DNA of 64,000 nucleotides from a bacterium 1XD42-54 (lineage in GTDB: Bacteria > Bacillota > Clostridia > Lachnospirales > Lachnospiraceae). The stretch covers positions 1-64,000 of the forward strand of contig RAZH01000008.1 of NCBI GenBank assembly GCA_003612585.1, given 5' to 3'. Below, in pieces: positions 34,862 to 44,228 of the stretch (positions are counted from its first letter, which is position 1; each line of letters starts with the position of its first letter). The position numbers and the translations under genes were made by a program. The notes beneath the pieces were generated by a model. That model did no database searches. It was not told the origin of the DNA and worked only from the letters and a program-made list of their open reading frames with translations.

Positions 34862-35710
34862 ATGTCTATATATGAATATGCGATACAAAAGGAGAGGCGA
34901 AAAGAAAGCAAAAATGCGGCACAGGTGCGCCGGCGCATTTTGACAGGTGTGGCGATTATCCTGGGAGGCGCAGCAATTTACTGGGGAACACAAGCTTCTC
35001 TGGTAGGCGTTCCGACGGTTGGACAGCATTTTCGGGCAGAGCAGGTAAATGAGGAGGGGAGCAGCCAGGCACGTATTACAAACGCGACATGGAGGACAGA
35101 AAAGGGAGCAGAGGAGGCAGATAGTAGTCAGCTTATATCGACAGACTTTGATCCTCTTATACTGGTAAATAAGGAACATGCGCTTCCGGCAAATTACAGT
35201 GTAACACTTCACTGGCTGGCGAACGGGTCCTGTGCAGTCGCGGAGGAGATGTACGAAGCACTTAGCAATATGCTGACGGCTGGTTCAGATGCAGGACTGG
35301 AATTTGTGGTGGCATCCGGTTATCGCGATGCAGCGTATCAGCAGCGGCTTCTGGAGGAGGATATTCAAGCCAGTATGAGCCGGGAGGGGATGACTTGGCA
35401 GCAGGCATACGAAAAAGAAACGCAGGAGACAATGCCGCCTGGCTACAGCGAGCATGAGACCGGACTTGCGGTGGACATTGTGTCGCTGGGGTATCAGATT
35501 TTGGACAGTGGACAGGAGAATACTCCGGAAAATAAATGGCTCAGAGAGCATTGCAGTGACTACGGCTTCATTTTAAGATACCCGGAAGGAAAAGGGGATA
35601 TTACGGGGATTCATTATGAGACGTGGCATTTTCGGTATGTTGGGGATACCGCAGCGCGTGAGATTATGGGCCGTGGCATTACATTAGAAGAATATTTAGA
35701 CGGAAAGTGA
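34862..35710 (+). CDS. VanY-type D-alanyl-D-alanine carboxypeptidase (M15B)
   Basis: 282 residues. One membrane anchor at about 26-45, then a catalytic domain with the M15 zinc motifs: SEHETGLAVD (His and Asp ligands) and the catalytic Glu and last His ligand in HYETWHFRYVG. The string ASGYRDAAYQQRL is also family-typical. It trims the terminal D-Ala of peptidoglycan stem peptides outside the cell. GGAGGGG 9 bases upstream gives ATG 34862. It follows a two-component system, as in van-type clusters, but there are no VanA/VanH/VanX genes here. Confidence 0.9.
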   Translation: MSIYEYAIQKERRKESKNAAQVRRRILTGVAIILGGAAIYWGTQASLVGVPTVGQHFRAEQVNEEGSSQARITNATWRTEKGAEEADSSQLISTDFDPLILVNKEHALPANYSVTLHWLANGSCAVAEEMYEALSNMLTAGSDAGLEFVVASGYRDAAYQQRLLEEDIQASMSREGMTWQQAYEKETQETMPPGYSEHETGLAVDIVSLGYQILDSGQENTPENKWLREHCSDYGFILRYPEGKGDITGIHYETWHFRYVGDTAAREIMGRGITLEEYLDGK

Positions 35711-35797
35711 AACTTTTTTGGGAATTTCAGCATCTAATAAACAGAAAGGTACCTGTCGGACAAGCAGCAGGAGAGAGCGACAGGGGAGGAAGAGTTG

Positions 35798-37321
35798 ATG
35801 ATAACAGCAGAAGGTATTGGAACAGCCCTTCGTGAGAGGGGGCTGCTGAGGAGGATCGAAGGGGAACAAGGGGGAAAAGAGATTCGTTGGCTGACCAGTG
35901 ATTCTCGGAAAGCAAAGGCGGATACTTTGTTTATTTGCAAGGGGGCGGCGTTTCGGGAAGTGTATCTTTCCGAGGCCGCAAAAAGGGGAGCAGTTGCTTA
36001 TGTCAGCGAAGTATCTTATGCCAGGGGGAAAGGACTGACTGGTTTTGTAGTGAGCGATATCCGTAAGGCAATGGCAGTTATTTCCGGTGTATTTTTTGCT
36101 TACGAGCCCGGACGTCCGCAGCTTACCGGAATAACCGGGACAAAAGGAAAAACCACCACGGCCTGGTACCTGAAGTCTATGCTGGATGAATGGAAGCGGG
36201 AACAGGGCGAACCGGAGACCGGACTTCTGTCAACGATACAGAATTATGATGGGGAAAACTGGGAGGATGCTGTTATGACGACCCCGGAGGCTCCAGAGCT
36301 TCATGAGTTTTTGGCGAGAGCGCGGAAAAACCACGTTTCTCATGTGACCATGGAGGTTTCGAGCCAGGCGCTGAAATACAGGCGCGTCAGCGGTATCCAG
36401 TTCCAGGTGGGGATTTTTCTGAACATTTCAGAGGACCATATCAGCCCTGTGGAGCACGAGGACTTTGAGGATTACTTCAGTGCAAAGTTGTCGATGTTCC
36501 GGCAAAGTGAAGCGGCCTGTTTGAACCTGGACTGCGACTATGCGGAGCGGATTTTGAAGGCAGCCAGAAAAGCAGGCAAAATTGTGACATTTGGTCATCA
36601 TCCTAAGGCGGATTTGCACTGCTGTGAAGTGCGGGTACAGGATGAGCATATCAGCTTTCGGGTAAAGTGTGATCGTTTTTCTGAGCGATTTCAGCTCGCC
36701 ATGAAGGGTAAATTCAATATAGAGAACGCAATGGCCGCGATTGCGGCAGGATACGTTTACGGGATACCGGTTCACTGCATGCAGCGTGCGCTCGCAGAAA
36801 CGCTGGTGCCGGGAAGGATGGAGACTTTTTCAACAAAAAACGGAAAAATCTGTGGAATTGTAGATTTTGCACATAATCGGCTGAGTTTCGAAAAGCTTTT
36901 CGATGCGGTTTTTCAGGAGTATAGTTCTTATAAAAAAATAATTACGGTATTTGGCTGTCCGGGCGGAAAGGCATTGAACCGCAGAAGAGAGCTTGGTATT
37001 ATTGCGGGTTTGTTTTCGGATCATGTGGTGATTACTTCAGATGATCCTGGCCTTGAATGTCAGGATGCGATTGCCCGGCAGGTACGTGGTTATGTGGAGA
37101 TGACTGGCTGCATGTGTGAATGTGTGGAAGAGCGGGAAGAGGCAGTGGCACGGGCAGCAGAGATTGCAGAGGCATATGGGGAGAAAACGATGATTCTGCT
37201 GCTTGGAAGAGGCAGTGAAAAGTTTCAGAAGATCGGCACGGATTCTCTGGCATATCCGACGGATTCAGAACTGATGCGGGCGGCGGTGCAGCAGTATGAC
37301 AGGGCAGAAACACATCGATAA
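35798..37321 (+). CDS. MurE-like Mur ligase with altered specificity motif
   Basis: 507 residues with the three Mur domains: an N-terminal UDP-binding-like region (WLTSDSRKAKADTLFICKGA), the central ATPase domain (GITGTKGKTTTAWYL, TTPEAPELHEFL, MEVSSQALKYRRVSG, FLNISEDHI) and a C-terminal domain. In true MurE the last domain has DNPR (diaminopimelate) or DNPA (lysine); here it is DDPG. VDYAHTP is replaced by VDFAHNR. So it is a divergent paralog that may add another residue or use another carrier. GGGGAGGA precedes ATG 35798. Confidence 0.8.
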   Translation: MITAEGIGTALRERGLLRRIEGEQGGKEIRWLTSDSRKAKADTLFICKGAAFREVYLSEAAKRGAVAYVSEVSYARGKGLTGFVVSDIRKAMAVISGVFFAYEPGRPQLTGITGTKGKTTTAWYLKSMLDEWKREQGEPETGLLSTIQNYDGENWEDAVMTTPEAPELHEFLARARKNHVSHVTMEVSSQALKYRRVSGIQFQVGIFLNISEDHISPVEHEDFEDYFSAKLSMFRQSEAACLNLDCDYAERILKAARKAGKIVTFGHHPKADLHCCEVRVQDEHISFRVKCDRFSERFQLAMKGKFNIENAMAAIAAGYVYGIPVHCMQRALAETLVPGRMETFSTKNGKICGIVDFAHNRLSFEKLFDAVFQEYSSYKKIITVFGCPGGKALNRRRELGIIAGLFSDHVVITSDDPGLECQDAIARQVRGYVEMTGCMCECVEEREEAVARAAEIAEAYGEKTMILLLGRGSEKFQKIGTDSLAYPTDSELMRAAVQQYDRAETHR

Positions 37322-37463
37322 ACATCGAATTATGGACGGGCGTTGTTTTTGATTTACATTTTCCGGAAAATGATTTATGATGAGTTTGAGGTAAATCATC
37401 GAATAAATCATAGAAGAACAAGGCATCCTTTTTAGGAGGATGTGCGTCAGAGGAGAGCGGAAA

Positions 37464-38042
37464 ATGTTAAAAGATCTGGTAATTGCAAACAGAAGTTATC
37501 GCGGCTATGATGAGAGCCGTCGTATTACGCGCAGGGAATTGCTTGAGATGGTGGATTGTGCGAGACTTTCTGCCTCGAGTGTTAATCAGCAACCCCTGCG
37601 CTATTATCTTGCCTGGGAAAAGGACGAGGTAGACCAGATTCAGGCGTTGACGAAATGGGCGAGGGGCCTTCCGGATATGACACTTCCTCATCCTGGGATG
37701 TGTCCGACGGGTTTTATTGTGATCTGCCAGGATACGAGGGTATGGGAATCACTTACACGTTTCCAGAAGGATGTGGGAATTGTGGCGCAGACAATCTTAC
37801 TCAGTGCAGTTGAAATGGGACTTGGAGGTTGTATGATCGGAAATTTTCATGCCTCTGAGGTGAAGGAGACATTGAAACTGGAGGAGTATCTGGCGCCGCT
37901 TCTGATTGTTGCGCTGGGGAAGCCGAAGGAAGAAATTGTACTTACAGAGATTGAGGAAGGCGAGCCGGTTGCTTATTACCGTGATGAAAACGATATACAC
38001 TATGTGCCGAAACGCCGGTTGGAAGATATTGTACTGAATTGA
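37464..38042 (+). CDS. Nitroreductase family protein
   Basis: 192 residues. Short flavin-dependent form: the N-terminal NRSYRGYDESRRITRRELLEMV and CARLSASSVNQQPLRYY strings hold the FMN-binding Arg and Ser/Asn residues, and EMGLGGCMIGNFH plus IVALGKPKEE complete the pattern. It reduces nitro or quinone-like compounds with NAD(P)H; the physiological substrate is unknown. A longer start at 37440 lies directly on its GGAGG and is less likely than 37464 with GAGGAGAG. Confidence 0.88.
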   Translation: MLKDLVIANRSYRGYDESRRITRRELLEMVDCARLSASSVNQQPLRYYLAWEKDEVDQIQALTKWARGLPDMTLPHPGMCPTGFIVICQDTRVWESLTRFQKDVGIVAQTILLSAVEMGLGGCMIGNFHASEVKETLKLEEYLAPLLIVALGKPKEEIVLTEIEEGEPVAYYRDENDIHYVPKRRLEDIVLN

Positions 38043-38133
38043 CAAAAAACAGGGTTTCTTTCCGCGCTGTGTAACCAGACTGGCAGGAATGTAATATGCT
38101 ATGATAGAGTCATAAAAGAGAAGGAGTCTTTCA

Positions 38134-38916
38134 ATGAAAGAGATAATTGCAGGGCTGTTGGTTCCGTTTCTCGGAACATCGCTGGGAGCGGCCTGTGTAT
38201 TTTTTCTGAAAAAAGAATTGAATCAGAAATTACAGAAATCGCTCCTTGGGTTTGCGTCAGGCGTCATGGTAGCGGCCTCCGTATGGTCGTTATTGATTCC
38301 GGCTATGGATATGTCAGAGAAAATGGGACGCTTTGCATTTGTCCCGGCAGTAGTTGGTCTCGGGTTGGGCTTTGTTTTTTTACTTGCAATGGATAAACTC
38401 GTGCCGCATCTTCATCTGGGATGCGACGAGGCCGAAGGACCAAGTGCGAGACTGAAAAAAACGACAATGCTGCTTTTGGCAGTCACGCTGCATAATGTTC
38501 CGGAGGGAATGGCAGTGGGCGTTATATTTGCGGGCATGCTTGCGGATCAGTCTGAAATTACACTAGCGGGAGCTTTTGCACTTTCGATTGGTATTGCAAT
38601 CCAGAATTTTCCGGAGGGGGCCGTTATCAGTTTGCCGCTTCGCAGTGAGGAGGGCATGAGCCGTCCGAAGGCATTTCTCATGGGGGTGCTGTCCGGCGCC
38701 GTGGAACCAATAGCGGCAGTGATCACAATTTTGCTGTCACGTTTCATTATTCCACTGTTGCCGTATCTGCTTGCGTTTGCCGCGGGCTCTATGCTTTATG
38801 TCGTTGTCGAGGAGCTGATACCGGAGACGGCCGAGGGGAAACACAGTAATCTTGGTACAATTGGATTTGCAGTGGGATTTGCACTGATGATGATTTTGGA
38901 CGTGGCGCTTGGATAA
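38134..38916 (+). CDS. ZIP family metal transporter
   Basis: 260-residue membrane protein with eight segments. The paired metal motifs HNVPEGMAVG (TM4) and QNFPEGAVIS (TM5) define the ZIP family (ZupT/GufA-like), and a histidine-rich loop (PHLHLGCDEAEG) lies between TM3 and TM4. It probably imports zinc or another divalent metal into the cytoplasm. AAGGAG precedes the ATG. It lies between nitroreductase and MATE genes without a clear operon tie. Confidence 0.92.
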   Translation: MKEIIAGLLVPFLGTSLGAACVFFLKKELNQKLQKSLLGFASGVMVAASVWSLLIPAMDMSEKMGRFAFVPAVVGLGLGFVFLLAMDKLVPHLHLGCDEAEGPSARLKKTTMLLLAVTLHNVPEGMAVGVIFAGMLADQSEITLAGAFALSIGIAIQNFPEGAVISLPLRSEEGMSRPKAFLMGVLSGAVEPIAAVITILLSRFIIPLLPYLLAFAAGSMLYVVVEELIPETAEGKHSNLGTIGFAVGFALMMILDVALG

Positions 38917-38981
38917 AGAAAGTGTCAAATGCAGTACGGAGCATCCGGGCTGAGGAGACAGGATAAAGTGGTGAAGGTACA

Positions 38982-40346
38982 ATGAGAACAATGAATCTTA
39001 CAGAGGGCAGACCCTGGCGCCTGCTCCTCTTTTTTTCTTTACCGCTGATGGCGGGAAATATTTTTCAGCAGCTGTACACGATTGTCGATACGGCAGTTGT
39101 GGGCAGGGTGCTCGGAGTGGACGCGCTGGCGGCCCTCGGAGCCGTAGACTGGTTGAACTGGCTGACACTTGGAGCGATACAGGGATTTACGCAGGGCTTT
39201 GCAATTTTGATGGCGCAGAAATTTGGCGCGCAGGAGTATCAGAGGCTTCGTCAGGTTGTTGCAAATTCTGTGATTCTTTCTGTGATCTGTGCAGCAGTGC
39301 TGACGGTGACAAGTGAAGGATTGGCAGGAACTGTACTTGGACTTTTGCAGACACCGGAAGAGATACGACAGATTTCCATGGCATATCTGAGAATTATTTT
39401 TGGCGGGATTCCGGTTGTGATGGCGTATAATCTGGCGGCGGCAATCCTGCGGGCACTCGGTAATGGAAGGACGCCGCTTGTCGCAATGGTGATTGCATCT
39501 GTAATGAATATTGGCCTGGATTTTCTGTTTGTTCTGGGATTTGGCTGGGGAGTGCAGGGGGCTGCTGCGGCAACTGTTCTGGCGCAGGGGCTCTCTGCGG
39601 TCTATTGTTTTTTACATATTTGCAAACTGGAAATTCTGCGTATGGAGAGGACTGACTGGAAAATGCAGGCAGCCCTTGGTACCAGACTGATGAAGCTCGG
39701 TGCTCCGATGGCTTTTCAGAATACTGTCATTTCTGTCGGAGGAATGATTGTCCAGATGGTTGTAAATGGCTTTGGCGTTGTTTTTATTGCAGGATTTACT
39801 GCAACCAACAAATTGTACGGACTTTTGGAGACTGCGGCCACTTCCTACGGATATGCAATGGTTACGTATGCAGGGCAGAATCTGGGCGCAGGAAAATTAA
39901 AGCGTGTTTCGAAGGGGTTGCAGGCAGGGCTTGTAATTTCTGTGTTTACTTCGCTTTTCATAACCGCATGTATGATTGGATTTGGGAAAGTGATTCTTGG
40001 GTGCTTTATATCTGCGGAAGGCGCGCAGGGAGAGGCAGCACTTCGAATTGCCTACCGTTATCTGTGCATTATGGCAGTGTTTTTGCCGGTTCTGTATCTG
40101 CTGCATGTGACAAGAAGCTGTATTCAGGGACTTGGCAATACCGTGCTTCCGATGGTGTCCGGCATTGCGGAGTTTATCATGCGTACCGGCGCAGCGCTTT
40201 TGCTTCCGGTGCTGTTTGCAGAAAATGGTATTTTTTATGCAGAGGTTTTGGCCTGGGCCGGAGCGGATTTGATTCTGGTTCCGAGTTACTTTTATGTCAG
40301 GCGGCGGTTGGAGCAAAATGGGATGAAATGGAATAGAAGCACATAA
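38982..40346 (+). CDS. MATE family multidrug/sodium antiporter
   Basis: 454 residues with twelve membrane segments in two related halves. It opens EGRPWRLLLFFSLPLMAGNI, a common MATE beginning, followed by QLYTIVDTAVVGRVLGVDALAALG and, in the second half, GFTATNKLYGLLETAATSYGYAM. Members export cationic drugs or metabolites against a sodium or proton gradient; substrate unknown here. The gene is 65 bp after the ZIP gene and 33 bp before the aldo/keto reductase. Confidence 0.92.
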   Translation: MRTMNLTEGRPWRLLLFFSLPLMAGNIFQQLYTIVDTAVVGRVLGVDALAALGAVDWLNWLTLGAIQGFTQGFAILMAQKFGAQEYQRLRQVVANSVILSVICAAVLTVTSEGLAGTVLGLLQTPEEIRQISMAYLRIIFGGIPVVMAYNLAAAILRALGNGRTPLVAMVIASVMNIGLDFLFVLGFGWGVQGAAAATVLAQGLSAVYCFLHICKLEILRMERTDWKMQAALGTRLMKLGAPMAFQNTVISVGGMIVQMVVNGFGVVFIAGFTATNKLYGLLETAATSYGYAMVTYAGQNLGAGKLKRVSKGLQAGLVISVFTSLFITACMIGFGKVILGCFISAEGAQGEAALRIAYRYLCIMAVFLPVLYLLHVTRSCIQGLGNTVLPMVSGIAEFIMRTGAALLLPVLFAENGIFYAEVLAWAGADLILVPSYFYVRRRLEQNGMKWNRST

Positions 40347-40379
40347 AGAAAAGGATAAATAGTCAGAAAGGAGCACAAT

Positions 40380-41552
40380 ATGCAGTATCGGGGAGATAGC
40401 AAGGGGAATCAGATTTCTATTTTGGGTTATGGATGTATGCGTTTTACGAAAAAAGGGTCCGCAATTGATCTGGAAAAGGCGGAGCAGGAATTGATGTATG
40501 CAATCCGACATGGGGTAAACTATCTGGATACGGCATATATTTATCCGGGAAATGAAGAAGCGGTGGGAAAGATTCTGGCAAAAAATAAGTGCAGGGAAGA
40601 GGTGTACCTTGCAACAAAGCTGCCGCATTATCTGATTCGTTCCGTAGCGGGGGCGCAGAAGAAGTTTCAGGAAGAGCTTGTCAGGCTTCAGACGAATTAT
40701 GTTGATTACTATTTGATGCACATGTTGAATGACGTAAAGACATGGGAGAAACTTGTGTCCATTGGCATACGGGAATGGCTAGAAGGGAAAAAGGCCTCGG
40801 GAGAGATTCGTCAGATTGGTTTTTCTTACCATGGAAACAGTGGAAATTTCAAAGCGCTGCTGGATGCATATGATTGGGATTTTTGCCAAATTCAGTATAA
40901 TTATCTGGATGAGTACAGCCAGGCAGGCCGGGAGGGATTGAACTATGCGGCTTCAAAAAACATACCCGTGATTATTATGGAGCCTCTGCGCGGAGGTCGT
41001 CTGGTAAACAATCTTCCTGTACAGGCAGAGGAAAAGATTGCAGGCAGTGGTTTTACGCCGGCAGAGCTGGCACTTCGCTGGCTGTGGGATCAGCCGCAGG
41101 TGACTTGTGTGCTTTCGGGTATGAACTCCCTGGAGATGGTACAGGAGAATATTAGGATTGCAGAGACGTCTGAGGCCGGAGTCTTTGGGGAAGAAGAGTA
41201 CGAGCTGACCAGGCAGGTAAAAAGAGAGATCAACCAGCGAATGAAGGTGGGCTGCACGGGATGCGGCTATTGTATGCCCTGCCCCAAAGGGGTTGATATT
41301 CCGATGGCGTTTCATTGCTACAATGTGAAATATACAGAAGGGGGAAAATCAGGGAAGTGGGAATATTTGCAGTCTACGGCAATGCGCCGGGAATCCTCGA
41401 GTGCGTCCTTGTGTATCGGGTGCGGCAAGTGTGAGACGCACTGTCCACAGGGAATTCCCATCCGGCAAAAACTGAAAGAGGCGGTGGATGAACTGGAGAC
41501 ACCGTCGTATCGCCTGATAAAATGGGCGGTAAAAACATTCGGGATTTACTGA
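40380..41552 (+). CDS. Aldo/keto reductase with C-terminal 4Fe-4S ferredoxin domain
   Basis: 390 residues. The aldo/keto reductase barrel covers about 1-280, with the catalytic Asp and Tyr in NYLDTAYIYPGNEE and Lys in ATKLPH. The C-terminal part has two cysteine clusters, CTGCGYCMPCPKG and CIGCGKCETHCPQG, for two [4Fe-4S] centres. This fused form is common in strict anaerobes and probably exchanges electrons with ferredoxin. Substrate unknown. AAAGGAG lies 7 bases before the ATG. Confidence 0.92.
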   Translation: MQYRGDSKGNQISILGYGCMRFTKKGSAIDLEKAEQELMYAIRHGVNYLDTAYIYPGNEEAVGKILAKNKCREEVYLATKLPHYLIRSVAGAQKKFQEELVRLQTNYVDYYLMHMLNDVKTWEKLVSIGIREWLEGKKASGEIRQIGFSYHGNSGNFKALLDAYDWDFCQIQYNYLDEYSQAGREGLNYAASKNIPVIIMEPLRGGRLVNNLPVQAEEKIAGSGFTPAELALRWLWDQPQVTCVLSGMNSLEMVQENIRIAETSEAGVFGEEEYELTRQVKREINQRMKVGCTGCGYCMPCPKGVDIPMAFHCYNVKYTEGGKSGKWEYLQSTAMRRESSSASLCIGCGKCETHCPQGIPIRQKLKEAVDELETPSYRLIKWAVKTFGIY

Positions 41553-41653
41553 GAACGAGACCACAGTGACCTTCCATGCAGAAACAGAATATGATAAATG
41601 GCAGGATGTTTTTTATGCTGTTTTGATTTGAAAAAAGGAAGGAAAATGGTATT

Positions 41654-42358
41654 ATGGATATTATTGTGCGACCTGCGACAAAGAATCCCTGTTATCAGGC
41701 AGGAAGAAGAATTATACCCAAAGGAATTATGCTTCACAGTATCGGGGTGCCGCAGCCTGATCCGAAAGTGATTGTGAACAACTTTAACCAGCCGGGAGCG
41801 GACAGCTGTGTACATGCCGTGATCGGTTTGGGCGAGGAAGTATATCAGCTCCTTCCGTGGGATTACCGTGCCTGGCACTGCGGGAGCGGACCAAATGGAA
41901 GCGGAAATAATACGTATATCAGTTTTGAGATGACAGAACCATCTACAATCAAATATACATCCGCGGCCAACTGGGTGGACCTTGATCCGGCGGCAACTCG
42001 CAGTTTTATTCAGCAGATTTATAAAGTTGCCGTGAGATTCGCAGCATATCTTTGCAGACTCTACGGATTTGACCCGGAGGGGAAAGATGTTATCATATCA
42101 CATGTGGAGGGGTACAGAATGGGAATTGCCTCGAATCATGCAGACGTGGAGCATATCTGGGATCGTGAAGGACTGTCTATGGCACAGTTCCGCCGTGACG
42201 TGGCTGCCGAGCTCAAAAATCCGGGTGGCGACGATGGGGAAGAGGAGAAGCTTCCATATATTGTTCAGGCGGGGGCCTTTCAGGATGAGGAGAATGCCCG
42301 AAGGCTGGTCGAACAGCTGGAGGTAGCAGGATTTTCCGCTTATGTGAGAAAAATCTGA
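41654..42358 (+). CDS. N-acetylmuramoyl-L-alanine amidase with SPOR domain
   Basis: 234 residues. Amidase_2 domain with zinc ligand His28 (IMLHSIG) and the SNHADVEHIW string, which also occurs in clostridial phage-type amidases. A SPOR domain at the C-terminus (YIVQAGAFQDEENARRL, then VEQLEVAGFSAYVRKI) would bind denuded septal glycan. No signal peptide or membrane segment is seen, so export must be by another route or on lysis. That and the phage-like catalytic domain suggest origin as an endolysin. Confidence 0.88.
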   Translation: MDIIVRPATKNPCYQAGRRIIPKGIMLHSIGVPQPDPKVIVNNFNQPGADSCVHAVIGLGEEVYQLLPWDYRAWHCGSGPNGSGNNTYISFEMTEPSTIKYTSAANWVDLDPAATRSFIQQIYKVAVRFAAYLCRLYGFDPEGKDVIISHVEGYRMGIASNHADVEHIWDREGLSMAQFRRDVAAELKNPGGDDGEEEKLPYIVQAGAFQDEENARRLVEQLEVAGFSAYVRKI

Positions 42359-42416
42359 GCAGTTGATTTATGGAAGTGCCTGTGATAAACTGGCAATACA
42401 TGACACAAAAAAGGGT

Positions 42417-42451
42417 CCGGGGCTGTCTCACATTTCATGTGCCAGCCCCGG
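42417..42451 (-). terminator. Hairpin with T-run only on the minus strand
   Basis: CCGGGGCTG (42417-42425) pairs with CAGCCCCGG (42443-42451), and CACAT/ATGTG closes the loop. On the plus strand no T-run follows; on the minus strand CCTTTTTTG does. It is therefore oriented against the flanking plus-strand genes and could end an antisense transcript entering from prmA. Confidence 0.5.
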
Positions 42452-42473
42452 AATACGGAAAGTTGAGGATACG

Positions 42474-43427
42474 ATGCGCTGGAACAAATTTACATTGAAA
42501 ACAAAAACAGAAGTTGAGGATATTGTGATTTCATCTCTGGCGGATGCCGGAGTGGAGGGTGTGGAAATCGAAGATAAGGTGCCGCTCTCGGAGTCCGATA
42601 AACAGCAGATGTTTGTGGATATTTTGCCGGACTGTCCGGAGGATGACGGGATTGCGTATCTGAGTTTTTACCTCGATGAGGATGCAGATAAAGAAGCCAT
42701 TCTTGCCAGGGTGAAAGAAGAGCTCGAGGAGCTGAGAAATTTTTTGGATATCGGAGAGGGAACGATTACCGAGAGCCAGACGGAGGACAAAGACTGGATC
42801 AATAACTGGAAGGAGTATTTTCATCAGTTTTATGTGGATGATATTCTGATTATACCGTCGTGGGAAGAGGTAAAAGAAGAAGACCAGGATAAAATGATCA
42901 TCCATATCGATCCGGGAACTGCTTTTGGAACCGGGATGCATGAGACGACACAGCTGTGTATGCGTCAGCTCAAAAAATATGTGACACCTGAGACAGAGCT
43001 GCTGGATGTTGGGACAGGCAGTGGCATTTTGTCCATTGTGGCCTTAAAGCTCGGGGCAAAGCACGCAGTGGGGACCGATCTTGATCCGTGTGCGATTACC
43101 GCTGCGAAGGAAAATCTCGAAGTGAACGGGATTCCTGAGGGTATGATGGAGGTTATGATTGGCAATATTATTGATGATAAAGCAATCCAGGATGCAGTCG
43201 GCTATGAAAAATATGATATTGTAGCTGCGAATATTCTCGCAGACGTACTGGTTCCGCTGACTCCTGTGATTCTCGGGCAGCTGAAGAAAGGCGGTATTTA
43301 TATTACATCGGGAATCATCGATGAGAAGGAAGAGACGGTAGTGAATGCGGTGAAAGCAGCAGGACTTGAAGTCGTCGAGGTAACACGCCAGAAGGACTGG
43401 GTATCTGTGACTGCACGGAAGCTGTAA
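42474..43427 (+). CDS. prmA: Ribosomal protein L11 methyltransferase
   Basis: 317 residues, the normal length. The substrate-recognition N-terminus opens MRWNKFTLKTKTEVEDIVIS. DPGTAFGTGMHETT, the SAM-binding LDVGTGSGILSIVALKLG and the VAANILADVLVPL string (methyl-transfer site) are typical of PrmA. The enzyme methylates several lysines of L11 in the cytoplasm. ATG 42474 follows TTGAGGA. Immediate downstream rsmE (23 bp) is the common Firmicutes arrangement of two ribosome-modifying genes. Confidence 0.95.
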   Translation: MRWNKFTLKTKTEVEDIVISSLADAGVEGVEIEDKVPLSESDKQQMFVDILPDCPEDDGIAYLSFYLDEDADKEAILARVKEELEELRNFLDIGEGTITESQTEDKDWINNWKEYFHQFYVDDILIIPSWEEVKEEDQDKMIIHIDPGTAFGTGMHETTQLCMRQLKKYVTPETELLDVGTGSGILSIVALKLGAKHAVGTDLDPCAITAAKENLEVNGIPEGMMEVMIGNIIDDKAIQDAVGYEKYDIVAANILADVLVPLTPVILGQLKKGGIYITSGIIDEKEETVVNAVKAAGLEVVEVTRQKDWVSVTARKL

Positions 43428-43450
43428 TCATACGACAGGAGACGGGGAAG

Positions 43451-44215
43451 ATGTATCATTTTTTTGTGCAACCAGACCAGATTGGCGAACAGGAAATCCG
43501 GATAGAGGGCGGCGATGTGAACCATATCCGGAATGTGCTGCGGATGGCTCCGGGAGAGCAGGTGACAGTCAGCGGTATGGAAGGTGAAAAAGAGTACCGC
43601 TGTGAAATCTTGCAGATGGAAGAGGACTGTGTTAAGCTGAAAATTCTGTGGGCACAGGATGCGGATACGGAGCTGCCTTCGCGTATCTGTCTGTTTCAGG
43701 GATTGCCGAAAGGCGATAAGATGGAGCTGATTATCCAGAAAGCTGTGGAGCTTGGGGTACATGAGATTGTGCCGGTGGCGACAAAACGCACAGTGGTAAA
43801 GCTGGATAAAAAGAAAGAGGAAGCAAAAAGAAAACGCTGGAACGCGATTTCTGAGAGTGCGGCAAAGCAGTCAAAACGGATGCTCATACCGCAGGTGAGG
43901 CCGGTCATGAGTTTTGGAGAGGCAGTGGAATACGCGAAAACATATGACAGAAAGTTCATTCCCTATGAACTGGCAGACGGTATGGAAAAGACAAGGGAGC
44001 TGATCGGGACATTGCGTCCGGGCGAGTCCGTTGCTGTTTTTATCGGACCGGAAGGCGGCTTTGAGGAAAAAGAAGTCGCATTGGCAGCTGAAGCTGGGGC
44101 GCATCCGGTCACGCTTGGCCGCCGGATTTTGCGGACCGAAACCGCCGGGATTGCGGTATTGTCTGTTCTGATGTTTCATCTGGAAGCCGGAGAAGAAAGC
44201 AAAAAAGCAGAATAA
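43451..44215 (+). CDS. rsmE: 16S rRNA (uracil1498-N3)-methyltransferase
   Basis: 254 residues of the SPOUT/trefoil-knot class. Key strings: HIRNVLRMAPGEQVTVSG at the N-terminal PUA-like domain, LFQGLPKGDKMELIIQKAVE, ESAAKQSKRMLIPQV, and the knot strings AVFIGPEGGFEEKEV and LGRRILRTETAGIAVL. It methylates U1498 in the decoding region of 16S rRNA. It is co-transcribed with prmA by position. Confidence 0.95.
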   Translation: MYHFFVQPDQIGEQEIRIEGGDVNHIRNVLRMAPGEQVTVSGMEGEKEYRCEILQMEEDCVKLKILWAQDADTELPSRICLFQGLPKGDKMELIIQKAVELGVHEIVPVATKRTVVKLDKKKEEAKRKRWNAISESAAKQSKRMLIPQVRPVMSFGEAVEYAKTYDRKFIPYELADGMEKTRELIGTLRPGESVAVFIGPEGGFEEKEVALAAEAGAHPVTLGRRILRTETAGIAVLSVLMFHLEAGEESKKAE

Positions 44216-44228
44216 AAGGAGGATGCAT

